Shown here: positions 41,344-49,620 of the stretch, one piece after another
Layout: every line of letters begins with the position of its first letter
Position numbering within the stretch: position 1 is the stretch's first letter
From: Amycolatopsis sp.
GTDB taxonomy: Bacteria > Actinomycetota > Actinomycetes > Mycobacteriales > Pseudonocardiaceae
Direction of reading: 5' to 3'
Assembly (NCBI RefSeq): GCF_025464955.1
Contig: NZ_JAODNM010000146.1
Span: 1 to 64,000, forward strand
Length of the DNA stretch: 64,000 bases
Position numbers and translations under genes: made by a program
Notes under the pieces: generated by a model
The model's input: the letters and a program-made list of their open reading frames with translations, nothing else
Databases searched by the model: none
Told to the model about the DNA's origin: nothing

Positions 41344-42612
41344 TCAAGCGGCGGGTTGCTGGTCATTTCGCTCTTCGTGCCGCAGCGGGATCTGGGCGTG
41401 GAGGCGGAAACGTCCGGCCGGTAGGTGTTTCGCGGTCAGGTCGCCGCCCAGTTTCCGCACCCGCACCGAGAGGTTCTGGATTCCGCTGCCGCCGGGGGAG
41501 TCCGCGGACGCGGGGATCGGCGGTCCGCCGATCCCGGCGACGGACACCCCGTCGTTGACGATATCGATGCTCGCGCTGTCGCGGTGCTGCCGGACGGAGA
41601 TCTCGCAGCGCTCGGCCCTGCTGTGCCGCAACACATTCGTCACGCCTTCGCGCAGCACGGTCGCGAGCAGGGTGCGGACCTGGACCGGCAGGTCGTCGTA
41701 GTTCAGCTCCATCCGCGCGTCCACGTCCGCGGCCGCGAGCACCGAACGTGCCGTGGTGGACTCGTTTTCCAGCGAAAGCTCCCGGTAGCCCCTGGCCACC
41801 GCGCGGACGTCGGTCAGCGCCTGGCGGGAGATCTCGAGGACCTCGGAGAACTCTTCCTGTGCCCTGACCGGGTTCTTGAGAACCAGCCGGTGGGCGAGCT
41901 CGCTTTTCAGCGTGATCGCGGAAAGGCTGTAACCGAGCAGGTCGTGGAGGTCGCGCGCGAACCTCAGCCGTTCTTCGGCCACCGCGAGCTCGGCCAGCCT
42001 GGTCCGGCCGGCGTGCACTTCGGCGACGAGGTTGGCCAGCCGGGAGAGGCCGTACACGACCAGCCCGGTGATGACCGTGGAAACGGTGGTATAGGCCACA
42101 TCCGAAAGCGTGCCGCCGAAGTTCGCCTGGATCACCGCCATGCTCGCGACGATGGAGGTGAACAGGACCGACGCGATGGCCGTGGGCAGTGTCAGCAACA
42201 TCGTCCCGGCGAGGAAACCGGGCATGCCCACCCAAGCCTGTTTGTATTCGAGCATCGGCAGATAGACCAGACAGGCCTGCACAGTCAGCGCCGCAAAGCC
42301 CATCGGCGTACGTGTCGCTCCGGCATATGGTCCGAAATAGAGCAATTGGAGCAGGAGAAGCGTCACCATATAGGCGAAGGACAAGCTGGTAGGTACCACT
42401 CCCAGGTGGCGGGACAACACGGTCAAGAACCCGACGAGACACAGGCAACTCAACACGGTCGCGACGATCAGCCTGGCGATCTTCGGTGCCAGCGTGAGTG
42501 CGAGAGTGCCGTCTTCCCCGTCGGACCCGCCGATGTCCGCTCCGCCGGGTTCGTTACCCGCCGATCCCGCCGATCCTGATCTCTTGTCTGCCAAATCCGG
42601 CTCCGACGACAT
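41344..42612 (-). CDS. DesK-like sensor histidine kinase
   Basis: A 422-residue kinase. After an acidic cytoplasmic start, five or six membrane helices lie in about 42-190. The dimerisation and phosphotransfer region has R-F-A-R-D-L-H-D-L-L-G-Y-S-L near 222-235, the HisKA_3 pattern with the phospho-accepting His. The ATPase domain has the N-box-like E-G-V-T-N-V-L-R-H-S and G-G-S-G-I-Q-N-L near 385, typical of NarX/DesK kinases. It pairs with the convergent NarL-type regulator. The stimulus is unknown. It also lies just downstream of the SagB-type gene of the biosynthetic cluster, so it may mark the cluster border. Confidence 0.9.
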   Translation of the reverse strand: MSSEPDLADKRSGSAGSAGNEPGGADIGGSDGEDGTLALTLAPKIARLIVATVLSCLCLVGFLTVLSRHLGVVPTSLSFAYMVTLLLLQLLYFGPYAGATRTPMGFAALTVQACLVYLPMLEYKQAWVGMPGFLAGTMLLTLPTAIASVLFTSIVASMAVIQANFGGTLSDVAYTTVSTVITGLVVYGLSRLANLVAEVHAGRTRLAELAVAEERLRFARDLHDLLGYSLSAITLKSELAHRLVLKNPVRAQEEFSEVLEISRQALTDVRAVARGYRELSLENESTTARSVLAAADVDARMELNYDDLPVQVRTLLATVLREGVTNVLRHSRAERCEISVRQHRDSASIDIVNDGVSVAGIGGPPIPASADSPGGSGIQNLSVRVRKLGGDLTAKHLPAGRFRLHAQIPLRHEERNDQQPAA

Positions 42613-42785
42613 ACGTGCCCTCTGATTCCCCAGTAATCCCCCTCCTGCGTGACCACCTTAATTCATCGGAACCGTCCGACGGTGAGTGTTTCCCACGCAT
42701 TCAGGAAAATTTTCGGAACATCGGGGAATCGGTGTGCACGGTAGGCGCACAACGCGCTACTGCTCGTCATCACCAGCTTTGATCA

Positions 42786-44264
42786 TCAATTTACCGTATC
42801 GATGGGACGGAGCCCGATGACGAACTCGCCGACGCTGACCTCGACCGGCCACCGCAGCCGCAGCGCGCTTGTCGCGATTTCGGTGTCGCCGACGGCCAGT
42901 GCGCACGGGGCGAGGTTCATCGCCGTGGCCACCAGGTACAGCGTCTGCTGCAGCACGCCGACGTGCTTCAACGCGGTCGAGTACGCGATCCCGCTGTAGA
43001 GCCAGGAAAGGCGTGCGATCCGGGCAGTCATGGTGATCAGCGCCGGCGGTCGGGCGACGCTGCCGGCGGCGATCCGCGCGGCGTCGAGCATCTCGTCGCA
43101 CTCGGCCTCGGCCGTGTTGATCAGTGTGAGGGCGTGGCCGACCGGATCGTAGTGGTAGATACCGTGCGGTAGCCCGGCGCAGCGGTCGATGGTCAGGTAG
43201 AGCTCCAGCTCGTGCAGGCCGCCGACGCTCGGGTACGGCCGATCGGAGACGACATACTCGTCATCGCCTGCCACCAGCCTCTTGCTGGAGCGGATCCGCG
43301 CGGTGCGGTAGAGCAGCTCGCCGAGCTGGTCCACCGTCGGCGGCTCGTCGGCGAACCGGTGGAACGAACGCCGGTTCTCGATCACTTCGCTCAGCTTCGG
43401 GTCCGCGATCGACGGCGTGGTGAGATCGGGCCGGACCAGGACGAACCGGCGGCCCGGCGGGATCGTCTTGACCACCGGTGCCGGCGGCAGCACCCCGGCG
43501 CCGGGATGGTCGGCGCCGATCGGGCCCTGGTACCGGCCGCTGCGGCTGTGCGTGTGAAACATGAGGTCGGCGTGCGACCACGGGATCAGGTCGGGATCGC
43601 TGTCCTCGGCGAACAGGGCTTCGTCGGCCGGTACCCCGTTTTCCCCGAGCACGGCCATTCCCGCGGCGACCAGGTACGCGACGATAAGCGTCACCAGCGG
43701 CCTCGGCACCTGGACGGCTTCGGCGAGGTCCCGCACGGTCATCGGGCGGTTGATCGCGCCGGAGACCCATGCGGCCAGCGAGTAGTGCACGACCATCCGG
43801 TGCCGGGCCAACGGCGACTCGAGCACGAGTTCCCCATTGCCTGCCCGCATCGCGGTGAAGCGCGAGATGCGCACGACGTCTTCGCCTGTCAAGTTGGGCA
43901 GCACGAAGTCGGCGTTGCGGGCGATGGGGACCGCGGACAGCAGCGGCCCGTCGCCGGTCTGCCGGTCGAGCGAATGCACGACGCAGTGCCGCAACGCGCC
44001 GAGCACCTCCTCGAACCGTTGCCAGTTCGCCTTGTCCGCGTTGGCGCCGTCGTCTCCGAGCACGTTGGCCAGCGACGTCGGGCCCAGCTGCATGCGCCAC
44101 AGCGATTCGCGCACGGTCGGGCCGGGGTCGGGCAGCCGGATCTCGCCCCACTCGGTCGCGATCAGCAGCTGACCGAGCTCCTCGTCGACCTCCACCAGCA
44201 CGTCCTCGCGCAGTGACCACAGCCGCAGTGGCGACCGGATCCGTTCGTCCGGTTCGATGTGCAC
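42786..44264 (-). CDS. SagB-type FMN-dependent azoline dehydrogenase
   Basis: A 492-residue protein, last gene of the RiPP operon. The C-terminal half (about 285-492) is the nitroreductase-like SagB domain: E-V-I-E-N-R-R-S-F-H-R-F near 305, P-S-V-G-G-L-H-E-L-E-L-Y, and L-Q-Q-T-L-Y-L-V-A-T-A-M-N-L near the end. The N-terminal half is the additional domain seen in long SagB-type proteins. In thiazole/oxazole-modified microcins (TOMMs) SagB-type enzymes oxidise azolines to azoles with FMN. GTG start with AGGGGG upstream, 39 bp after the YcaO stop. Confidence 0.88.
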   Translation of the reverse strand: MHIEPDERIRSPLRLWSLREDVLVEVDEELGQLLIATEWGEIRLPDPGPTVRESLWRMQLGPTSLANVLGDDGANADKANWQRFEEVLGALRHCVVHSLDRQTGDGPLLSAVPIARNADFVLPNLTGEDVVRISRFTAMRAGNGELVLESPLARHRMVVHYSLAAWVSGAINRPMTVRDLAEAVQVPRPLVTLIVAYLVAAGMAVLGENGVPADEALFAEDSDPDLIPWSHADLMFHTHSRSGRYQGPIGADHPGAGVLPPAPVVKTIPPGRRFVLVRPDLTTPSIADPKLSEVIENRRSFHRFADEPPTVDQLGELLYRTARIRSSKRLVAGDDEYVVSDRPYPSVGGLHELELYLTIDRCAGLPHGIYHYDPVGHALTLINTAEAECDEMLDAARIAAGSVARPPALITMTARIARLSWLYSGIAYSTALKHVGVLQQTLYLVATAMNLAPCALAVGDTEIATSALRLRWPVEVSVGEFVIGLRPIDTVN

Positions 44265-44303
44265 GAGCGGCCCCCTGAATCATGGTGGTGTCGGTAAAGC
44301 GGG

Positions 44304-46628
44304 TCAGACGAACAGCGGGAGCGGATTGAGCTCGCCGAATCCGGTCGGTTCGGCCAGCCTGCCCAGTTTCACGGGGACGTCGTAGAGCCTGCCCGGCGCG
44401 AACCGCGACCAGAAACCGCGCATCCCCGGCACGATCACCTTCACCACCGGCAGCCCGATATCCGGCCTGGTCTGGTCCAATACCAGCAGCTCCAGCCCGA
44501 GCTCGCGGACCCGCCGGTGGACGACTTCGACGTCGTCGCGCAGGTCGTCGGTGGCGAGCTTGCCGAAGGACGCCGGACCGCGCGCGGGCACGGCCGGGTC
44601 CGGCAGCAGGTACTGCTGCTCGGCGACGGTCGCGGTGCTCCACCACGCGACGGCGTCGGCATCGTTGCATTCGTAGATCCCGGCGGGCCCGACTTCGGCC
44701 AGCGCGGGCATGAGCTGGTTCAGCTCGGTCAACGAGCGGCGCAGCGCGACCGCGGGGTCGAGATGCGCGCCGAACCCGAACATGATGTCCTCGGCGGGTT
44801 TGTCGGTCCGGCGGGACAACGCGGCCATGGTCGGGATGCCGAAGTCCGAGGTCAGGTCCAGTACCCACACCTCACGGTCCATCCCGGCGTAGACCTCGCG
44901 CAGCTCCGCGATCCACGGGTCGCCGAAGGCGTCCAGGTCGACCGCGGGCTGGAGGGTGCGGTTGTACCACCAGAGCGCGACGGCGTCCCGCTCGACGAGT
45001 TCGAGCAAGCCCTGCAGGATCGCGTCCTCACGGCTGCTTCCGGCGGCGTTGCCGTTGGAGTCCGCGAGCACCGAAACCGCGCCCTGCTCCCGAGGCGCGC
45101 CGTAGTAGAGCTGCGCGGTCGGCAGCAGCCGCTGCCGTCCGGCGGTCAGCGACCACACCGGCGTCCAGTCCAGCACCGCGTTCTCGTCGAACGGGTCGGT
45201 GACGTGCTGGAACGGCGAATGCGCCGCGTTCCAGGCGGCCCGGCCGGGGTACTGGCGTTCGTCGAAGAGCTGGCAGTCGTTGGGGTGGATGGCGGACTCG
45301 CCCAGCGAGCGGAGGCTGCCCCGCACGCGGTACTCGTCGCCATGGAAGTTGCCGGAATGTCGTTCCAGCGCTTCACACAACGCGCTGACCTCGCCGTGCA
45401 GCGGGGTGATTCCCTTGCCGCCGTTCTCGACGCGCACGCTGGCGCGCAGCGCGCGCAGGTGCCGCGCGCCGAGCGCGAGGTTGGGGCCGGACCGGTAGGA
45501 GTTGAAGAACGCCGGGCCGCGCGGATCGCGACGGATCTCCTTGACCAGCCCGCTGACCGGGCTGATCAGGTGCCGGAAGCCGGCCATCATCTCTTCCGGG
45601 GTCTTCGAGCGGTGTCCGCCGCCGCTCTGGCTGACTTTCCGTCGCGGTTCGAGCACAACAGGTCGCCGGGTCTGCGCGGCGATCAGGCCGGGGTCGCCGC
45701 AGGAAACGCACTGCGGACGTCGTCGGACTTCGTGTAGCCGGCCGCGGAGATCCAAACTGTCCAGGGTCCAGATGCTCTGCTGGCCCGCGTAGCGGTAGCC
45801 GGCGAGCCATTTGGTGGCTTCGAGCGTGATGAGTCCGGTGGCCGCGGTTCCCAGCGGTGGCAGCGAAACCGCCGGCTTGGTAGCCGGCCCGCTGTGGCCG
45901 AGCGCGGCCTGGACGTGGGCTTCGGCCTGCCGGTACCCCCAGAGCCGGGTGGCGAGGCAGTGCCAGCACGGACCGTCCGGCGCGAACACCGGGCCGATCC
46001 AGACCTGGGCGCCGGTCGGGTTGGCCAGCAGCCATGGACGCCCCGCAGCGCGGTGCGCGGCGTCCACGGCGGCGAGGTCGACCGACAGGTAGTCGTCGCA
46101 CAGGACAAGGGAAAGCGCACCGGCAGGCGGTAGCTTTCCGAGTTCGGACAGTGCCACCGAGACTCCGGCCGCCCGCAACGCGGTCAGCACGGGCTCGGGG
46201 TCGACCGACCCGGCGGTCAGCAGGGTGACCTGGCTTTCGGTCACCCCGCTGAGCGCCTCGGTGGCGTCGAGTCCGCTCGCCTCCCAGTAGGCGAGCGTCT
46301 TTTCGTCGGTGTTCGTGGTGGCTTCCGGCACCGGACGGTGCCAGGAGACCAAGCCGGCGTCGGCCAGCCGGGTGAGAAGACTTGTGAGCTGCTCGGCCGC
46401 TATACCCCCAGGACGGCCTTCAGGTAACCCTCCGGCCAGAGTGCCGAGCAGAGAATGCAGGTCCCGGGTGCCATCAAGCAGGGGAGCGAGGGTTTCCAAG
46501 TGGGCTCCTTGCAGGGCGGTGACGCCGCGCTCGGAGAACAGGTAGACGGCTTCGTCGGCCACTACCTCGGCACGCAGGTGCCGCTTGAATCCGATCAGCT
46601 CCGCGGCCGCGGCCCCCGGGGTGTTCAC
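44304..46628 (-). CDS. Fused TOMM leader-binding protein / YcaO cyclodehydratase
   Basis: A 774-residue enzyme that should bind the precursor's leader and turn Cys/Ser/Thr into azolines with ATP. The N-terminal about 330 residues form an E1/ThiF-like leader-binding domain, with a zinc tetrad C221-W-H-C224 and C307-V-S-C310. The YcaO domain (about 335-774) contains E-A-L-E-R-H-S-G near 430, E-L-V-E-R-D-A-V-A-L-W-W and R-R-S-L-T-E-L-N-Q, its usual ATP- and magnesium-binding segments. It ends P-L-P-L-F-V, close to the P-x-P-x-P tail of azoline-forming YcaO enzymes. The GTG at 46628 overlaps the precursor stop by 4 bases, which fixes the start and indicates coupling. Confidence 0.9.
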   Translation of the reverse strand: MNTPGAAAAELIGFKRHLRAEVVADEAVYLFSERGVTALQGAHLETLAPLLDGTRDLHSLLGTLAGGLPEGRPGGIAAEQLTSLLTRLADAGLVSWHRPVPEATTNTDEKTLAYWEASGLDATEALSGVTESQVTLLTAGSVDPEPVLTALRAAGVSVALSELGKLPPAGALSLVLCDDYLSVDLAAVDAAHRAAGRPWLLANPTGAQVWIGPVFAPDGPCWHCLATRLWGYRQAEAHVQAALGHSGPATKPAVSLPPLGTAATGLITLEATKWLAGYRYAGQQSIWTLDSLDLRGRLHEVRRRPQCVSCGDPGLIAAQTRRPVVLEPRRKVSQSGGGHRSKTPEEMMAGFRHLISPVSGLVKEIRRDPRGPAFFNSYRSGPNLALGARHLRALRASVRVENGGKGITPLHGEVSALCEALERHSGNFHGDEYRVRGSLRSLGESAIHPNDCQLFDERQYPGRAAWNAAHSPFQHVTDPFDENAVLDWTPVWSLTAGRQRLLPTAQLYYGAPREQGAVSVLADSNGNAAGSSREDAILQGLLELVERDAVALWWYNRTLQPAVDLDAFGDPWIAELREVYAGMDREVWVLDLTSDFGIPTMAALSRRTDKPAEDIMFGFGAHLDPAVALRRSLTELNQLMPALAEVGPAGIYECNDADAVAWWSTATVAEQQYLLPDPAVPARGPASFGKLATDDLRDDVEVVHRRVRELGLELLVLDQTRPDIGLPVVKVIVPGMRGFWSRFAPGRLYDVPVKLGRLAEPTGFGELNPLPLFV

Positions 46629-46777
46629 GCCTGGTTGGCGGGGAGAGTGGTGGCGGCGTCCTCGCCCCAGCAGATCGTGGTCGGGGCCACCGCGGCACCG
46701 ATCGGGTTCGACCAGCCGTCGAACTCGTCGATGACGAGCTCGACGGAAGAGGTGAAGTCCGGGACGTGTGCATTCAT
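46625..46777 (-). CDS. Putative RiPP (TOMM) precursor peptide, 50 residues
   Basis: A 50-residue ORF directly before, and overlapping by 4 bases, the cyclodehydratase gene. The first about 22 residues are acidic (V-E-L-V-I-D-E-F-D-G-W) and look like a leader recognised by a ThiF-like domain. The remainder has A-A-V-A-P-T-T-I-C-W-G-E-D-A-A-T-T-L-P, giving one Cys and several Thr and Ser that a YcaO enzyme could cyclise. I do not recognise the core. Only a weak ribosome-binding site precedes the ATG at 46777. Size, place and coupling make it the best precursor candidate; no product family can be assigned. Confidence 0.7.
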   Translation of the reverse strand: MNAHVPDFTSSVELVIDEFDGWSNPIGAAVAPTTICWGEDAATTLPANQA

Positions 46778-46983
46778 TGTTTTCTGTCCATTCTCTTCGG
46801 GTGTCTCTCGAGTGGAGTGGAACTTCGTGCTGCGGTAGTGGAACAGATTCTGCTTCGTCAGGGAATGGCTTGCCAGTGCCCGACTCACCCCCGGCATATG
46901 TTTCTGTCATACGCCGGTTGCCGTCTTCACTCAGCGGGTCTGACCAGCGTCGGAGCGTCAGCGAACCAGCAGTCGGAACGCGG

Positions 46984-47745
46984 TCAAGCGCTGAGCAACT
47001 GGTCCTGGTTGAGGATGGAATGGTAGAGCTGACGCAGCGGCCGACCGGGTTCCAGTCCCAGTTCGCGGTCGAGCCATTTCCGTGCGTAGTGGAATACGTC
47101 CACGGCTTCTGCCTGGCGGCCGCTCCGGTACAGGGCGATCATCAGCTGTTCACTGAACCGTTCCCGTTCCGGGTGTTCGGCCACCAGTTGTTTGAGTTCG
47201 GAAACGACGACCCGTTCGCCTCCCGTGGCGAGCTTCGCCGCGATGAGGTCTTCTCTGGCCGCCAGCCGGCGTTCGTCCAGCAGGGTCGCTTCACCCTGAC
47301 ACCGATGGCCGCCGGCGACGTCGAACAGCGCCGGACCGCGCCAGAGCCGCAGCGCGCTCTCGAGCTGTTCGACGGCCAGTTCCGGTTCCCGTGTGACGTT
47401 TCGCGCGCCGCGTTCGGCGAGATCGAGGAACCGGTGTGCGTCGACCGCGTCGGCCGGGACGTCGAGCAGGTACCCGACGCTGGTGGTCCGGACCAGTATG
47501 TCGCCCCGGACGCCGCTGACCGACTCCAGTAGTTTGCGCAACCTGACCACGTTGGCCTGCAACGCGTTGCGGGTGTTCCCGATCGCTCTGTCCGGCCAGA
47601 GCTCGTCGACGAGCTGGTTCGCCGACAGTGCCGTGCCCGGGGTGAACGAGAGCATCGCGAGCACGGTGCGTACCCGGGCAGAGCCGACGTCGCGGGCGGT
47701 TCCGTCGCGGGCCAGCGAGAGCGGACCCAGTATCTGAATCTCCAT
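46984..47745 (-). CDS. SARP-family pathway activator
   Basis: A 253-residue Streptomyces antibiotic regulatory protein. The N-terminal winged-helix domain (about 1-95) begins M-E-I-Q-I-L-G-P-L-S-L and has V-R-T-V-L-A-M-L and N-A-L-Q-A-N-V-V-R-L-R-K-L-L. The bacterial transcriptional activation domain (about 100-250) includes L-R-L-W-R-G-P-A-L and L-M-I-A-L-Y-R-S-G-R-Q-A-E-A. SARPs bind heptamer repeats with an 11-bp period just upstream of the -10 element; such boxes occur in this window before the first ACP gene and before sbnB. It is divergent from the polyketide operon and upstream of the RiPP operon. Confidence 0.92.
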   Translation of the reverse strand: MEIQILGPLSLARDGTARDVGSARVRTVLAMLSFTPGTALSANQLVDELWPDRAIGNTRNALQANVVRLRKLLESVSGVRGDILVRTTSVGYLLDVPADAVDAHRFLDLAERGARNVTREPELAVEQLESALRLWRGPALFDVAGGHRCQGEATLLDERRLAAREDLIAAKLATGGERVVVSELKQLVAEHPERERFSEQLMIALYRSGRQAEAVDVFHYARKWLDRELGLEPGRPLRQLYHSILNQDQLLSA

Positions 47746-47923
47746 CGTAGGTTACCCCTGTCGAGCTTGAGAGCCTCCGCACTGGTGATCGGCGGTCGGC
47801 CTCCGCCAAGACTTCCATCGGGCCCTTGACCGGGACAGTGTCCGCGGCACGACTACGGAGTGTAATTGTCCTGACCGGGCCCATGAGAAACACATAGGTC
47901 CGCACCTCGGCGGGGCCGAACGC

Positions 47924-47967
47924 TGTCAGCGGACGGTCAGCTCGCGGTCACCGCTGCTCTCTAACTT
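47924..47967 (+). promoter_or_regulatory. SARP-box promoter of the polyketide operon
   Basis: Three heptamers, TGTCAGC (47924), GGTCAGC (47935) and GGTCACC (47946), repeat with an exact 11-bp period. TAACTT (47962-47967) follows 9 bp after the last. SARP activators are known to bind such repeats about 8 bp before a -10 element. The first ACP gene starts 62 bp downstream of TAACTT. Confidence 0.75.
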
Positions 47968-48029
47968 GGCCTGACCCGGTAAATCGGGGTGTGACAGGAA
48001 CTTCCAGCAGGAACCCGGATGGAGTAGCC

Positions 48030-48281
48030 ATGACCCTCGCGATTTCGGACCGTATGGGGCGTATCAAGGAAATCGTCTGTGAGCACCTTGAGCTGGAGCT
48101 CGACGACGTCACCGAGACCAGCAACTTCCACGAGGACCACTCAGCGGACTCGCTGGCGCTGATGGACGTGCTCGCCGCGCTGGAGAAGGAGTTCGGCGTC
48201 GAGATCGACCAGGCCCAGTTCGCCCGCATCGTCGACGTCGAGAGCGCGTACACGGTGGTCGCCGAGTCCGCCGGCTGGTAA
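48030..48281 (+). CDS. Acyl carrier protein 1
   Basis: An 83-residue carrier protein with the phosphopantetheine site D40-S41-L in a helix-2 context (A-D-S-L-A-L-M-D-V-L). The flanking acidic helices and V-E-I-D-Q-A-Q-F are typical of type II ACPs. It should carry the growing polyketide chain for the KS pair that follows. GGAG lies 5 nt before the ATG at 48030; an ATG at 47991 in the same frame would overlap the promoter and adds no fold element. It is the first gene after the SARP boxes. Confidence 0.92.
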   Translation: MTLAISDRMGRIKEIVCEHLELELDDVTETSNFHEDHSADSLALMDVLAALEKEFGVEIDQAQFARIVDVESAYTVVAESAGW

Positions 48282-48321
48282 CCGAAGATACCCCGCAGGC
48301 ACCGGAGAAATCGGGAGAACG

Positions 48322-49620
48322 ATGTCCACGTACCTTGCCGAGAACGCTCGGCTGTCCACGGCGCGCCGCGTCGTCATCACGGGATGCGGCGTCATTTCGA
48401 GCATCGGCACCGGTGTCGCGGAGTTCAGCGCGGCATTGCGGGCCGGCCGCAGCAATGTTCGCCCCATCACCGCTTTCGACACCACCGGCTTCGCGCACTC
48501 GAACGGCACCGAGGTGGCCGACTTCTCCCCGGAACGGTGGATCCACAACGTCGACCTCGCCCAACTGGGCCGCGCGAGCCGGTTCTCGGTCGCCGCGTCC
48601 AGGCTGGCGGTGGAAGACGCCGGCCTGGACGAGTCGACGCTGCGTCAGCTGCGCGGCGCGATCTCGGTCGGCACCACCGACGGCGAGTGCAACGACCTCG
48701 ACACCCTCGTGGAGATGGAGTTGGCGGGCGGCCCCTCGGCACTCGATCCGACGCTGGCCAGGCGGATCTCGCCGGGCCGGATCTCCACCGCGATCGCGCG
48801 GGAGATCGGGCTCGCCGACGTCGAGCCGACGACGATCGCCACCGCGTGTTCGGCAGGCAACTACGCCATCGGCAACGGTTTCGACGCGATCCGGTTGGGG
48901 GACGCCGATTTCGCGCTTTGTGGCGGAGCGGATGCGGTGTGTCGCAAGACCTTCGCCAGCTTCTACCGGTTGCGCAGCATCGCGCCCGACTGCTGCCGCC
49001 CGTTCGACAAGAACCGGATGGGGATCCTCACCGGCGAGGGAGCCGGCGTGCTGATGATGGAGAGCCTTGACTCGGCACTCGCCCGCGGTGCCCGCATCTA
49101 CGCCGAAGTCCTCGGTTACGGACTGTCGTGCGACGCGCACCACCCGGTCGCTCCGCACCAGCCGGGCATCACCCGGTGCATGGACCTTGCCCTGCGCAAC
49201 GCCGGGGTCAAGCCGGCCGAGGTCGACCTGATCTCCGCGCACGGCACCGGGACCAAGGCCAACGACCTCGCCGAGACGGCCGCCATCCGCGAGCTGTACG
49301 GCGAGGATGTTCCCCGGGTGGTGTCGATGAAGTCGATGCTGGGCCACACCATGGGTGCGGCGAGCGCGCTGGCGGCGATCGGCTGCGCGGTGGCCATCAC
49401 CGACCGGTTCATCCCGCCGACGGTCAACCACCTCGAGACCGACCCGGACTGCGCGGTCGACTGCGTCCCCAACACCTCGGTCGAAGCCGACCTGCGGATC
49501 GTGCAGAACAACGGCTGGGCCTTCGGGGGCAACAACTCCGTCATCATCCTCGGCCGCCACGAAGCGGGCCCACGCACAGAAGCCGTCACAAACGCCGTCA
49601 CAGAAGGGGCGCACCGGTGA
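48322..49620 (+). CDS. Beta-ketoacyl-ACP synthase (KS-alpha, FabF-like)
   Basis: A 432-residue condensing enzyme. The catalytic triad is complete: C176 in T-A-C-S-A-G-N, H307 in S-A-H-G-T-G-T-K-A-N-D and H342 in G-H-T-M-G-A-A-S. It should extend ACP-bound chains with malonyl-ACP. FabF-like length and motifs, followed by a degenerate KS-like gene, resemble the KS/chain-length-factor pairs of type II polyketide synthases, including the highly reducing ones that make polyenes. GGGAG precedes the ATG. Its stop overlaps the next GTG by 4 bases. Confidence 0.93.
   Translation: MSTYLAENARLSTARRVVITGCGVISSIGTGVAEFSAALRAGRSNVRPITAFDTTGFAHSNGTEVADFSPERWIHNVDLAQLGRASRFSVAASRLAVEDAGLDESTLRQLRGAISVGTTDGECNDLDTLVEMELAGGPSALDPTLARRISPGRISTAIAREIGLADVEPTTIATACSAGNYAIGNGFDAIRLGDADFALCGGADAVCRKTFASFYRLRSIAPDCCRPFDKNRMGILTGEGAGVLMMESLDSALARGARIYAEVLGYGLSCDAHHPVAPHQPGITRCMDLALRNAGVKPAEVDLISAHGTGTKANDLAETAAIRELYGEDVPRVVSMKSMLGHTMGAASALAAIGCAVAITDRFIPPTVNHLETDPDCAVDCVPNTSVEADLRIVQNNGWAFGGNNSVIILGRHEAGPRTEAVTNAVTEGAHR

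Noticed and set aside
46629..46910. A longer start for the YcaO fusion gene at 46910
   Set aside because: The extension lies in another frame over the precursor peptide and shows no family features; the GTG at 46628 overlapping the precursor stop is preferred.
46778..46983. SARP boxes before the RiPP precursor on the minus strand
   Set aside because: Only isolated GGTCAG-like words were found and none repeats with an 11-bp period, so I do not claim SARP control of the RiPP operon.
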